This document shows, piece by piece, positions 44,463 to 54,692 of a stretch of DNA of 64,000 nt. Every line of letters begins with the position of its first letter. The first letter of the stretch is position 1. The DNA lies in assembly GCA_024291935.2 (NCBI GenBank), contig CM044326.1:38582948-38646947 (forward strand), given 5' to 3'. The DNA comes from Okapia johnstoni (lineage: Eukaryota > Chordata > Mammalia > Artiodactyla > Giraffidae). The translations under genes were made by a program, and so were the position numbers. Below the pieces are notes generated by a model. It saw nothing but the letters and a program-made list of their open reading frames with translations, was not told where the DNA came from and did no database searches.

Positions 44463-44476
44463 AATATTCCTTTCTC

Positions 44477-44511
44477 TGTGTGTGTGTGTGTGCATGTGCG
44501 TGTGTGTGTAG
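44477..44511. repeat. (TG)n tract
   Basis: TG dinucleotides with CA and CG interruptions. Confidence 0.9.
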
Positions 44512-44689
44512 ACATAACTATGAGGGTAAAAGGCATAACTACACAACTTTTGGAAGAATATATGCACTATAATTCTCCAACTTGAACTACATATGGCTCC
44601 AGGAACACTCGCTGTGAGGACAAACAGAGGGTTGATAAACACAGATTCAGCACAGTTGTTACCACTAGGAAAGAGAGGTTGAGATCAGG

Positions 44690-44757
44690 GAGGGGCAACC
44701 GAACCCGGGTCTCCTGCATTGCAAGCAGATTTTTTACCATCTGAGCCACTGGGCTGA
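44690..44757 (-). mobile_element. Bov-tA SINE, 5' half
   Basis: CCGAACCCGGGTCTCCTGC and CCATCTGAGCCACTGGGCTG; tail half missing. Confidence 0.85.
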
Positions 44758-44890
44758 TTGGCAGCTCTGCCATTTTTAATACCTGCCTTTCAAGGTCACC
44801 CTGGGAGTTGCCATCATGACCCACATGGAGAAGATGAGGCTGAGAAGTGCTGGGGGAGAATTACATGGATAGTGGACTCCTGGAAGGACA
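44758..44890 (-). mobile_element. 'TTAAGCCACTGAG' family fragment, antisense
   Basis: 44760-44812 mirrors 43419-43470 with about five substitutions and one gap. Confidence 0.5.
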
Positions 44891-45154
44891 GCTGGACTCA
44901 CATGAGCTGGGACAACACTCTGGTGCAGTCATGACAATCCCTGCTCATCTGGTCTCGCGTGTCTAAGAAGTTTCAGTGTCTGTATTCCATGGGATGGAGT
45001 TTCCCTGGAGGTCGGCGAAAGTGCCAAGTGCAGACAATTCCCAAGTTTGCAAACTCTTCACAGAAAGCGCTTGGGAATAAAAGAAGGACAAAAGTGATAT
45101 AGGCAATGCCTTCCTACAAAACAGGAGGACACAGTCTCTTACAAAATATCAGCT

Positions 45155-45292
45155 TATTAACTGATCTCCATCTTCCCATTTTACAGCAGAAGAAACTGAA
45201 CCTTGGGGCATTTAGGAAGCTTGTCCAAGGCCACCCAACTAGAAGGCAGCAAAAATAGACATCCGTCTGCCTGGTTCTTATGCCACACCAGC
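45155..45292 (-). mobile_element. MIR SINE
   Basis: CTTCCCATTTTACAGCAGAAG, AAACTGAACCTTGGGGC, GCTTGTCCAAGGCCACCC, ATCCGTCTGCCTGGTTC. Confidence 0.7.
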
Positions 45293-45299
45293 CTCAGAG

Positions 45300-45740
45300 A
45301 AACTTTCTAAATAACAGAATACTTTGGCTGAGCAAATCAGGCCAGCGCGACTGCCTGTACACTCCGGGAACACGGAGGAGGCATCTGGAATTCTATTTTG
45401 GAGCGCCATCCTAGAATGCCCTTCTGTCATCCATCGCCACCTTCACCACGCTGGAGATGCTGGCATTTATATTTTTAAACCCTCTTTTGTCAAAATTAAT
45501 GCTAGCGTTCCCAGGTGCAGGAGCTTACCCCGTGAAGCACCTGCAGAAACTGGAATAAATTGTAAACAAAAATTCCCTAGGATTACATAAGACATTAAAT
45601 TGGGAACAAACACTTGAATTTCAACCAGTTCAATTTTGTCCCAAATAGCAAATGCTGAACAATGGAGAAACCCTTTCTCTATTCAACATCTTCCAAGAAC
45701 AAAGGAAATTGTCCCCGAATAAAGCGATAACCTAATACCA
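45300..45740. other. Repeat-free block, possible conserved noncoding DNA
   Basis: No repeats seen. Contains AAAATTAATGCTAGCG, TAAATTGTAAACAAAAATTCC and CGAATAAAGCGATAACC. The 88-codon frame at 45324-45590 lacks a recognisable domain. Confidence 0.35.
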
Positions 45741-46155
45741 TATTAATAATAACCTTGCATTTGTATCGCCAGCTTCACTTCACAAAGCAATTTTACATCT
45801 GCCATCTTGTGGGGAGGTGCATGCAGGCACAATTGTAGTTATTAAACAAAACCAAGGGTTTATTATAAGGTTATATTTGAACAACCACCAATCTATCTTC
45901 CACATTAAAGCCAGAGTCAAACTTTCTTGAACACAGTTCTATTAAGATCACTTCTGGGTTATAAAACACCAGAATCCTCCTCACTGGCCTCAAGAGTAAA
46001 GTTCAGGATTCCTAATGTCGCTGGAAACACTCGGCAATCTGTCCTCTGATACTTTCTCAGCCTCATTTCCTGAATGGAAACGTTGTCAAGGGTTAGAAAC
46101 CCCGATACAGCCTGAGAACAGAACTGAGTTCTAATTTTGCCACTGTAGCTATGTG
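45741..46155. mobile_element. L2/MIR-type tails
   Basis: 45741-45815 (AATAACCTTGCATTTGTATCG, CACAAAGCAATTTTACATC) is an L2/MIR-style tail; 45960-46080 is L2-like; 46090-46155 is MIR-like (GAGTTCTAATTTTGCCACTG). Confidence 0.45.
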
Positions 46156-46200
46156 GTTCCACGTTCATGAGTGAATCACATAACCGTCTATACTGAAGTG

Positions 46201-46651
46201 GGCTTCCCTTGTGGCTCAGCTGGTAAAGAACCTGCCTGCAATGTGGGAGACCTGGGTTCAATCCCTGGGTTGGGAAGACCCCTTGGAGGAGGGCATGGCA
46301 ACCCACTCCAGTATTCTTACCTGGAGAATCCCATGGACATAGGAGCCTTCCCTGGCTTGGGAAGATCCCCTAGAGAACGGAACGGCTACCCATGCCAGTA
46401 TTCTGGCCTCGAGAATTTCATGGACTGTATAGTCCATAGGGTGGCAAAGAGTCGGACACGACTGAGCGACTTTGGACTTCCCTGGTGGGTCAGATGGTAA
46501 AGTGTCTGCTTATAATGCAGGAGACCCAGGTTCAATCCCTGGGTTGGGAAGGTCCCCTGGAGAAGGAAATGGCAACCCACTCCAGTACTCTTGCCTAGAA
46601 AATCCCATGGATGGAGGAGCCTGGTAGGCTACAGTCCATGGGGTCGCAAAA
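46201..46651 (+). mobile_element. Bov-tA trimer
   Basis: Three head-to-tail pieces: 46201-46348 (head to AGGAGCC, no tail), 46349-46472 (headless, palindromic subfamily, complete tail GACTGAGCGACTTT) and 46473-46651 (head to GGTCGCAAAAG, tail cut). The cluster is bracketed by a ~40-bp duplication starting GTTCCACGTTCATGAG (46156 and 46652) in MIR-like sequence. Confidence 0.92.
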
Positions 46652-46715
46652 GTTCCACGTTCATGAGCAAATCACATAACTGCCTGTGCTTAGCTGAAAT
46701 TAGCAGTAGCCAATC

Positions 46716-46788
46716 CAAAAGTTCCATGAGCAGAGGAGGCTGATGGGCTAGAGTCTGTGGGGCCACAAAGAGTTGGACATGACTGATC
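46716..46788 (+). mobile_element. Bov-tA SINE, 3' third
   Basis: CATGAGCAGAGGAGGCTGATG to GTTGGACATGACTGATC. A fourth SINE piece next to the trimer. Confidence 0.85.
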
Positions 46789-47439
46789 ACACACTCCACG
46801 GGACTGTTTGGGGTTTAAATGAGGTCGGTCCATAAGGCAGCACATCATTAGGAATATTAGCCCCTGACTCTCTTCTGGCTGATGTTGCCACCTCAGTCTG
46901 GAACGCTCATACTCTCATCACTTCCTTATTTTGAAAATTCCTCTTTGTTGAAGTAGACACTCAAATGTTTCCAGGAAAAATCAGTCTTCCCTTCTCTTGG
47001 GCCCCTATGGGGCTGTGTCACAGTGCAATCACCTTTACGTCCTAAAAAACGCGCTCATCCCTCTTCTCACTAGAGGGTGACCTCCTGGAGCATGGTTCCA
47101 CGTGTGATTCTTTTCCAAGGTACAAAAATGTGAGGTTTGATTCAAACCCCGTGGAAGTCAATGGTGAAGAATGGAGCTGGTCTTTCCTGCCCGGGGCCAT
47201 CCTCAGACCCATTCAGCGAAGATCGGCCACTCCTTCATGCTGCCTTCTCCTACACGGTCACCCAGAAGCGGGTCTGATGAAATGCCACATCTGAAGGAAA
47301 TAGTTTAGCCTTTCATTGGTCTCCTGTGGTCAGGAAGGCCGGGAGAGAATCAGGGAACCAACTGAGGGAACCAGCTCTTATCAACACTTCATAGCGCTGG
47401 GCCGGCCTCTCCACCATAAAGCATCTTAAGAGATCAGCC
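46789..47439. other. Unassigned with L2-like sequence
   Basis: 46880-47110 has L2-like order (CAGTCTGGAACGCTC, GAGGGTGACCTCCTGGAGC). The rest is unassigned. Confidence 0.35.
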
Positions 47440-47584
47440 TGACTGCCCCACCAATCTGATGAAAGAGAAAACCAAGGTTGAGAAAGAAATGGTGGGCTCA
47501 AGTTCACAGAGCTAGGAAGTGGCAGGTTCACACCCAAACCCATTCTCTCCAGAATTACGATGTTGCTACTCAATGCCTTGGCCA
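47440..47584 (-). mobile_element. MIR-like remnant
   Basis: GTTCACAGAGCTAGGAAGTGGC followed by TTCACACCCAAACCC fits MIR. Confidence 0.55.
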
Positions 47585-47594
47585 GGGGCCATTT

Positions 47595-47728
47595 TAGTTT
47601 TTTCTTTCTTTTTGTTTTTGGACACACTGAATGGCTTATGGTATCTCAGTTCCCCGAATAGGAATTGAACCCAGGCCATGCCAGGGAACACTCCAAGTCC
47701 TAACCACTAGAATGCCAGGGAATTCTGA
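47595..47728 (-). mobile_element. CHR-type tRNA SINE, 10-bp target duplication
   Basis: GGGGCCATTT at 47585-47594 and 47729-47738. Body reads TTTTTGGACACACTGAATGG, CCCGAATAGGAATTGAACCC, CTAACCACTAGAATGCCAGG in reverse. Confidence 0.94.
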
Positions 47729-47749
47729 GGGGCCATTTCTTACAAAGCC

Positions 47750-47765
47750 TGTATGTGCGCGTGCG

Positions 47766-47814
<49 letters not shown>

Positions 47815-47829
47815 GTGTGCATACACATA
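47750..47829. repeat. 80-bp alternating purine-pyrimidine tract (GC/CA)
   Basis: Every adjacent base alternates purine/pyrimidine from TGTATGTGCGCG through a (GC)n core, a (CA)n run and ACGTGTGCATACACATA. Strong Z-DNA candidate. Confidence 0.96.
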
Positions 47830-48903
47830 GGTGTACCACCCCTACCTACATACACCAAGCCTCTGGGGTGGAATTTGACTCAGTGATGCTGAGGGGCCAC
47901 GGACACATGTGAACCTGTTTACAGGGACTTGGAGTTCCTTAGGTGTAGATCACAGGACTAAACTGGGAGGAATCCCTTTTTGAGGGCAACGGAAGTCTGA
48001 ATCCGCAGAAGAGGCTGGCACATTCTGAAGTGTCTTCACAAACAAGGGATCTGCAGGTCAGCAGGAAGGCTCCTCCTGACCCCAATAGCTCCCTCCAAGA
48101 GGATGCACTGTGCCCAGGGGCATTTCTTTCAGAAAGCAGCATCCTTTTCAGGAGTTCTCTGAGGAAAAGGATCCCGATGCCAAGTTTGCAAAGGGAGGAG
48201 AGAGACGGGATGATTGACAAGCCAGGAAAAGGAGGTCAGTGAAAGCGGGGCTCCCCAAGGTCACTTAGCATGACTGTCAGACCCAAATGCCCATTCCAAC
48301 CTCAGGTCTTCTTCTGTTAGAGAAGGTGTCCCCCATGTGCCTCCAAGAGAGGAAGTGACAAGTGACAAGGGCATCATGAGAAGTTGGCTATAAAGGATGG
48401 CTGGGAAGGGAGTGGGAGGGTGGGGTCAAGGAGCCTGCTGTCACATGAAAAGGGGGTATAGCCACTTCTTTCTCAGGGCCTTAGAGCCTCCTCCACAAAT
48501 GGGAAAGCATCAGCCACACAGACAGTCTAGAAGGTTCTCCTCGGTTCTAACATGGTCCCACAAGGAAGAGGGTTCAGCACAGTGTCAGACGCAAGGCAGG
48601 ACCTCAGTGGACATCAAATGCCTTCCCCTCATGATTTCTGGGGCTTCAAGCTCTCTATTAAATGGTTGGAAAGCTCCCTAAGGGCAACAATCATGCCAAG
48701 TAACCTTGCAGAACCACACAGGGTCTTAGCATCAAAGTACTATCACAGCATCTGCTATGGTGTCAGCTATCCCTTAATGCTTGTGATGGCTCAAAATTGT
48801 CAAAGTGCTTTCACCAGCTCTGGGGTGGTATGAAGCTCTCCATAGTCTACTGACGGGAGAAGGAACCAATGGGATAAGATGAAACTTGCTTAGCATGCCA
48901 CTT
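47830..48903. other. Unassigned sequence
   Basis: L2-like phrases near 48670-48830 (GAAAGCTCCCTAAGGGCAAC, TCAAAGTGCTTTCACCAGC). No gene supported despite several ~93-codon frames. Confidence 0.35.
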
Positions 48904-49097
48904 TTTCAGTTGCTCAGTGTCTGAGTCTTTGCAACCCTATGGACTGCAGCACACTAGGCTTCCTTGTCCGTCACCATCTCCTGGAGTTTGCTCAGACTCA
49001 TGTCCATTGAGTTGATGATGCCATCCATCCATCTTCTCCTCTATTGCCCCCTTCTCCTCCTGCCCTCAAACTTTCCCAACATCAGTGTCTTTCACGG
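48904..49097 (-). mobile_element. BovB LINE 3' end, antisense
   Basis: TCAGTTGCTCAGTGTCTGAG to CCCAACATCAGTGTCTTTC. Confidence 0.93.
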
Positions 49098-49149
49098 AGT
49101 TCCACTAGTGGTAACTGATAGAGTCTGAAATGAAAACCTAAGTCTTTAA

Positions 49150-49535
49150 TTTTAAATCAACTATTCTTTTGGAATAATTTTAGCTATTCAGAAAAATTGC
49201 AAAGTTAGTACAGAGAACTTGCTTACCCAGTTTCCTTTCTGTTAACTTACATGACGTGATACATCCATCAAAACTTCGAAACCACTACTGCCTCACTTCT
49301 GCAAACTAAATTTAATACTTTTTTTCCCCCAGATTCTGCCTGCTTTTTCACTAATGTCCTTTTTCTGCTCCAGGATCTTATTCAGGTACCAACACAGTGT
49401 ACGCAGTCCTCATGCCTGCTTTGTCCCCTCTGGTCTGTGACAGTTTCTGTCTCCTCTTAATATTTTCTCATGATTTAGTTGTGAGAGTACTGGGCAGGTA
49501 TTTTGTAGGATATTCCTCAACTTAAAAAAGCCAGA
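49150..49535 (-). mobile_element. Old LINE (L1M-type) remnant
   Basis: AAATTGCAAAGTTAGTACAGAG, TTACCCAGTTTCCTTTCTG, CTCTGGTCTGTGACAGTTTC, TAGGATATTCCTCAAC. Confidence 0.6.
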
Positions 49536-49707
49536 CCTTTAGACTATTAGGCTGGTTCTCATTTCACTTACAGCTGCTCTATGTAATGGAAAATTCCATG
49601 AAGCAAAAAACTCTACCAAAAAATAATTCTGGTATCCCTCATCAACTCCTAGCCATCAGGGGAACACAAGAGCACCCTGTGATCACGGCCATGCACTCCA
49701 GCACCAA

Positions 49708-49955
49708 GAGGACTAGCCAGCTCTGTCCAACAGGACAACATTCTTCAATGATGCTCTATATCTGTGCAGCCCGATATGGCACCATTAGTCAACATGTGGC
49801 TATCAAGCACTTATAGTGTGGCTAGGGTAACTGAGGAACAGAATTTCTAATTGTATTTTATGTTAATTAATTAATGTTAATTAATTTACATTTAAATAGT
49901 ACCTGGGGTCTAGTGGCCGTTCTAGTGGCTACAAGGCAGAGCTAGACAAACCCAA
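49708..49955. mobile_element. MER-class DNA transposon remnant
   Basis: Ends AGCTCTGTCCAAC and AAGGCAGAGCT; interior ATGTGGCTATCAAGCACTTA and AACTGAGGAACAGAATTTC. I think it is hAT-like; a related element is at 53925. Confidence 0.65.
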
Positions 49956-49984
49956 AGCTAAGTTACACCTTGAGAATAGAGATC

Positions 49985-50335
49985 TTTAAAAAAAAAAATG
50001 GAGTATAATTGCTTTACATTGTGCTAGTTTCTGCGGTAAAGTGAAGTGAATCAGCTCTATGCACACATATATCCCCTCCGTCTGGGGCCTCCCCCCCACC
50101 CCTATCCGGTTCCTCTAGGTCATCACAGAGTACTGAGCTGACCTCCTTGTGCTATATAGCAAGTTGCCACTGGCAATCTCTTTTACACACAGTCACATAT
50201 ATATGTCAATCCTAATCTCCCAGTTCTTCCCACCCTCCCCTTTCCCTCCTATATCCACATGTCCGTTCTCTTATGTTTGAGTCTCTATTCTCTACGTGTG
50301 AGTCTCTATTCCTGCCCTGCATATAGGTTCAACTT
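49985..50335 (-). mobile_element. L1 3' end, antisense
   Basis: ATAATTGCTTTACATTGTGC, AAAGTGAAGTGAATCAGC, CGGTTCCTCTAGGTCATCAC and CCTATATCCACATGTCC match ruminant L1 3' UTR. Confidence 0.85.
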
Positions 50336-51484
50336 AGATGTGTTACCTGGTGCAGACTGCTGTTACAAAGGAGAACCCTTGATTGGGGAACACGCCACAA
50401 AGAATCATAAATCAGAGTTGCAGGGCGGGGGCAGGGGGTGTGTAGAAATTTTAGAGTCCAGCGTTTTCCAAATCTGGGTTCCTTGAAGACCCTGAGGTTC
50501 CACAGGGGAGCATCAGAGAACAGGTGGAGGAAAACACTTTGGTAAGAAGAGACATGTTTGTGGTGATATACACCCATACTTCCCACCCTTGGTCTCACTC
50601 TTTCCAGCCCATTTCACTCACCACAGCTCTGCTTATATCTATGAAATAGGGTGAGTTACTAGGGAAACAAGCAAATAGGAAACACTAGCTGATGTGTTCA
50701 TTTTTTTACACATTTATTTAGCCTATTGTGGACTTGACAGGCAAGACTAAAAGGCATCCTCTCTCCCCTCCCCTGCCTCCACCCACTCTATCCTAGGAGT
50801 GAAAGGTCAGAATTGGCTGTGGACGCCTCGAAGCTCATCTCAGAGGATTGTAAAATACCTTTTGTATTTTAGGTCACTGAGACCAGATAAGCACTCATTT
50901 AGAAAAATAATTCAACATGAGATTTTTGAACTCTCGTATCATAATCACATTTTTATCTTTTGGCAGACATACTTTGTAGACCACCCAACTTTCATCTCTC
51001 TATTTCTTCCTTTCAAGCAGAACCCCCATTCTTACTTGGGGGTGGCAATGTGGCCAACATCGGGTAAAGAATAAAGATTGGTCTAAGGCAGCCAGAAAGA
51101 CACACTCCTCCCCACCAGATACTCACTTTCCCAGACTCCCTTGCAACAAGACATGTTCATATGACATAGTTTCGGCCAATGAAATTCAAGGAGAAATCTG
51201 TTGGGTGGAGGACTCAGAACGATACTTTACTTTTCATTCACAGGAATAGATGCAAAGTCCCATTTATCACTCTCCCTCCCCCAAATATGGACTTGATTCT
51301 CAGAGCTTCTATGGCCTTTTTGCAACTGTAAGAGAACATGCATGAAGACAGGAAGGAAAGGACTGCAGAGTGGACAGAAAGAAGGAGTCTGGGCCCCAGT
51401 CATTGTATCACTGAGATGCTGAATAATCTTTGGAATTGCCTATGTCTAGTTTTCTTATCACATGATATATATTTCCAATTTATT
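50336..51484. other. Mostly unassigned
   Basis: 51085-51400 (CCCAGACTCCCTTGCAACAAG, ATGACATAGTTTCGGCCAATG) is a partial 'TTAAGCCACTGAG' family copy. 50455-50520 is MER20-like in wording. Otherwise nothing recognised. Confidence 0.35.
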
Positions 51485-52295
51485 TAGTCTTTAAATTAAT
51501 TTTTTATTGAAGTATAGTTGCTTTGGGCTTCCCTGGTAGCTCAGCTGGTAAAGAATCTGCCTGCAATGCAGGAGACCCCGGTTCAATTCCTGGGCCAGGA
51601 AGATCCTCTGGAGAAGGGATAGGCTACCCACTCCAGTATCCTTGGGCTTCCCTGGTGGCTCAGACAGTAAAGAATCCTCCTGCAATATGGGAGACCTGAG
51701 TTTGATCCCTGGGTTGGGAAGATCCCCCGGAGGAGGGCATGGCAACCCACTGCAGTATTCTTGCCTGGAGAATCCACTTGGCCAGAGGAGCCTGGTGGGC
51801 TATAGTCCATGGAGTCACAAAGAATAGGACATGACTGAGCGACTAAGCACAGCACGGCACAGCATAGTTGCTTTACAGTGTTGTGTGGGTTTCTACTGTA
51901 CAGCAAAGTGAATCAGCTAACTTACACATGTAACCTCTCTTCTTGGAATTTCCTTCCCTTTTAGGTCACCACGGAGCACTGAGTAGAGTTCCCTGAGCTC
52001 TACAGTAGGTGCTCATTAGCTCTCTATTTTATTCACAGTATCAGTGGTGTACATATGTCAATCCCGATCTCCCAGTGTGTCCCACTCCCTCTTCCCCTCC
52101 TCGGTGTCCATACTTTTGTCCTTTACATTTCTGTCTCTACTTCTGTTTTGCAAATAAGATCATCTGTACTGGTTTTCTAAATTCCACATAAATGCACTAG
52201 TATACAATATATATTTTCCTATTTCTGACTTACTTCACTCTCTATGACAGTCTCAAGGTCAACCCACATCTAAATATATATTTTAAAACATCATT
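51485..52295 (-). mobile_element. L1 3' end, antisense, interrupted by a SINE dimer
   Basis: ATTTTTTATTGAAGTATAGTTGC, then after the SINEs GTTGCTTTACAGTGTTGTGTGG, GGTCACCACGGAGCACTG, AATCCCGATCTCCCAGTG, CTTACTTCACTCTCTATGAC. Confidence 0.92.
51525..51863 (+). mobile_element. Bov-tA dimer inside L1
   Basis: Copy 1 (51526-51643) stops at CCACTCCAGTATCC; copy 2 (51645-51863) is full length. One 11-bp duplication ATAGTTGCTTT (51514-51524, 51864-51874) brackets both, so they are one unit in the L1. Confidence 0.95.
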
Positions 52296-53384
52296 AGGCA
52301 GGTTTGTTTTGCTAACAGTAAAGCATGTATATTCTGTTTTCAGCTTACAAGGAGAATGCTTTTTGAAGACAGTGTTCTAAGGCTGAGAACCAGTTTGGAT
52401 GCAACCCACTGACTCTGGCCAATCCCCTCTGTTTTTGAATGAGGACAATGATATCGAAAGAAGTGACTCTCAAGGTCACTGATAAGTTAACAGAAGCAGG
52501 ACACAAACACCCATCTCTTGATGCTCAATCCAGTGAGCTCAATCAGTTTAATCCATATTATACCAAGCAGCTTCTACCTTGGTTGGTACCTTAACTCCCA
52601 ACCTCTAAATTGATTTCTGCCAAACAAAGAAGTAGAAATATAGGACCTCCGGTTCCATAAGGTCCACCATATAAAGCGTACATTGACCATAAGGCAAAGA
52701 GACTGAATATACACATTTTTATTCCTTCATAAGAAGATGAATCTGAGACTTTTCCTCTTTTCTCTGCCCTAACAGAAAAAATAAAGTCACTGTCATTACA
52801 TGCACAGGAGATCATTTGCAAAATGATGAAGACAGATTTTAGAGTCCTTCAGAATATCTCTTCCTGTAGAAAATTAATTTGGCCTACTTTGTTGGCAAGA
52901 GATATTTGGAAGGGTGCCAAAAGACATATGGCAATCAATCAATGGGAAATAAAATAAACACAAATTACAGATTCTTGTCAGAAAGTGAATGTCCTGATGT
53001 CTTGCTTTTAAAAGACAAACTTGCTTCCTTAGCCAATTGGGCAATTCTAGCTTCTGTAGGCCAGTTCTGCCAACATAAGACATAGCAAGGGGCGTATCCC
53101 AGAGCCAACTGGTCAACCAGAAGAAGGGGCAGAAGAGCATGAGAATCCTGAATGCCAAAGTGCAAACTCTTCTCTGGATGCTCAACTGTCATGTTGAATG
53201 GCCTTGAGAATTCTAAGACCTTGTCCACCCTTGAGGCAGCTCCAGACTCCCCTAGCTCCCCCAACCTAAGTCCCTGAAGCCCGTTGTCCACTCTGGACAT
53301 CCAACCCTTGCCCAGCCCTGCACCCATCCTACAGTAAACATAAAAAGAGGCAAATCTAACCATATGTCAAGCCTTTAACACAAC
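52296..53384. other. Unassigned sequence
   Basis: 52436-52550 is weakly MIR/L3-like. The minus frames of 103 and 132 codons at 52874-53363 overlap each other in different frames and show no domain; not called. Confidence 0.35.
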
Positions 53385-53565
53385 ATAGTGGTCTTAGAGT
53401 CAGAGGGACCTGGGTTCAGATCTTGGCTCTTGCCACTCATATGTGAACTGGGTAACCTTGGGCAAATCCCTTACAGTACTGATCCTCGGTGTCCTTATTC
53501 ACAAAATGAGACAGTAACCATGCTTGCTACATAGGTTTGTGATGAAGATTATCAGAAGTCAGAAG
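53385..53565 (+). mobile_element. MIR SINE
   Basis: TTAGAGTCAGAGGGACCTGGG, TTCAGATCTTGGCTCTTGCC, GGTAACCTTGGGCAAATCCC, TTCACAAAATGAGACAGTAAC. The best-preserved MIR in the window. Confidence 0.88.
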
Positions 53566-53924
53566 AATTTGGAAAATAACTGTGATTCAGTAACTGAAAT
53601 CTATTTCTATTCATTTTTTCTGGTTCCCCTTCAGCTTTTGCCTGCCCTTTTTCTATGGAAGCCTGATTCTTGGTCTTTATCTTACAGCCTTGCAGCAAAG
53701 ATGAATAGACCCAGCTGGCCACAAGCACTCCCACATGCCCAAGAATTCCATCTGGTTCCTTGATGCCTGACTGAGCCAAATCCAGGTCCCCTCTCTGGAT
53801 CCCCAGACACTACAGCAAGGCAGATTTTGCAGCCTCTGTGGTCTAGAAATTTCTCCCATCTCTCTCTTCCTCAGCCAACTTTTGTTCCAGACCTGAAGTA
53901 AGAGACCCAGGGGCAATGCTCCAG
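53566..53924. other. Unassigned sequence
   Basis: No gene or repeat recognised. Confidence 0.3.
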
Positions 53925-54260
53925 CTGTGTTGTCTAATACAATCACCACTGGGCACGGATGTTATTGAGCACTTGAAATGTGGCTATTCTGTATGCATAT
54001 GTGCTAGAAGCATATAATGCAGCAAATTTTGAAGAGTTAGTACGAAAAAAAAAAGGTAAAATATCTCATTAAGGATTTCTTTTTTTTTTCTTTATGAAAT
54101 GTTGACATAACATTCAGATATAGTGGGTTAAACAAAATATACAATTAAAATTAAATTCACCTCTCTTTTCACTCTTTTCAAGATGAATACTAGGAAATTT
54201 TAAATTATGTATCTCACATTATATTTTTTTACTGAGCAGTGTAGTGCTGGAGGGAAGCCA
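53925..54260. mobile_element. MER-class DNA transposon remnant
   Basis: ATTGAGCACTTGAAATGTGGC, TTTGAAGAGTTAGTACG, TAAAATATCTCATTAAGG, GTGGGTTAAACAAAATATAC, TACTAGGAAATTTTAAATTATG. Related to 49708 but with a longer interior. Confidence 0.7.
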
Positions 54261-54294
54261 CAGTGACCCCAAAATATCTTTTTCTAGGGTTTGG

Positions 54295-54692
54295 TAGAAA
54301 TTAATTTTCTGTAACAAATTAGTGCTTACTTGGTGCCTAAAAACAACAAATATATATACTTTCACAACTCTAGAGACTAGAAGTCAAAAATTCAGCAGAG
54401 CTATGCTCCCTGTGGGGGATTTTAGGGACAATTAGTTTCTGTTTCTCCCCATTTCTGGTGTCTGCCGGCAGTCCTGGGCTTGCGGAGGCTGCATCACCCT
54501 AATCTCTGCTTCCATCTTCACATCACCCTCTCTTCTGCCATTTGCGTTCTCCTCTGTGTGTCTCTTATAAGGGCATTTGCTATTGGATTAGGGCTCAATC
54601 AATAGTCTAGCATGACCCCCTCATCTTTAAATCCCTAACTTAATTACATCTACAGAGAATATTTTTTCCAAATGAAGTCACACTCACATTAG
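54295..54692 (+). mobile_element. Old L1M-type 3' module
   Basis: ACTTTCACAACTCTAGAGAC, AGCAGAGCTATGCTCCCTG, CATCACCCTAATCTCTGC, CTTATAAGGGCATTTGC, CTTAATTACATCTACAGAG. Confidence 0.7.

Larger units (their letters stand above)
43905..44476 (-). mobile_element. L1 remnant split by Bov-tA and BovB
   Basis: TGGAAGTTACCTTTTTCTG, GAGAGTCATCCATGTGAGAAG, TTTTATTGCTGTGTAATATTCC is the reverse of an L1 3' region. It is cut at 43975-44108 by Bov-tA and at 44162-44462 by BovB. Confidence 0.65.

Noticed and set aside
52874..53363. Overlapping 103- and 132-codon minus frames
   Set aside because: Different frames over the same DNA, no domain, no splice or start context; probably chance in repeat-poor sequence.
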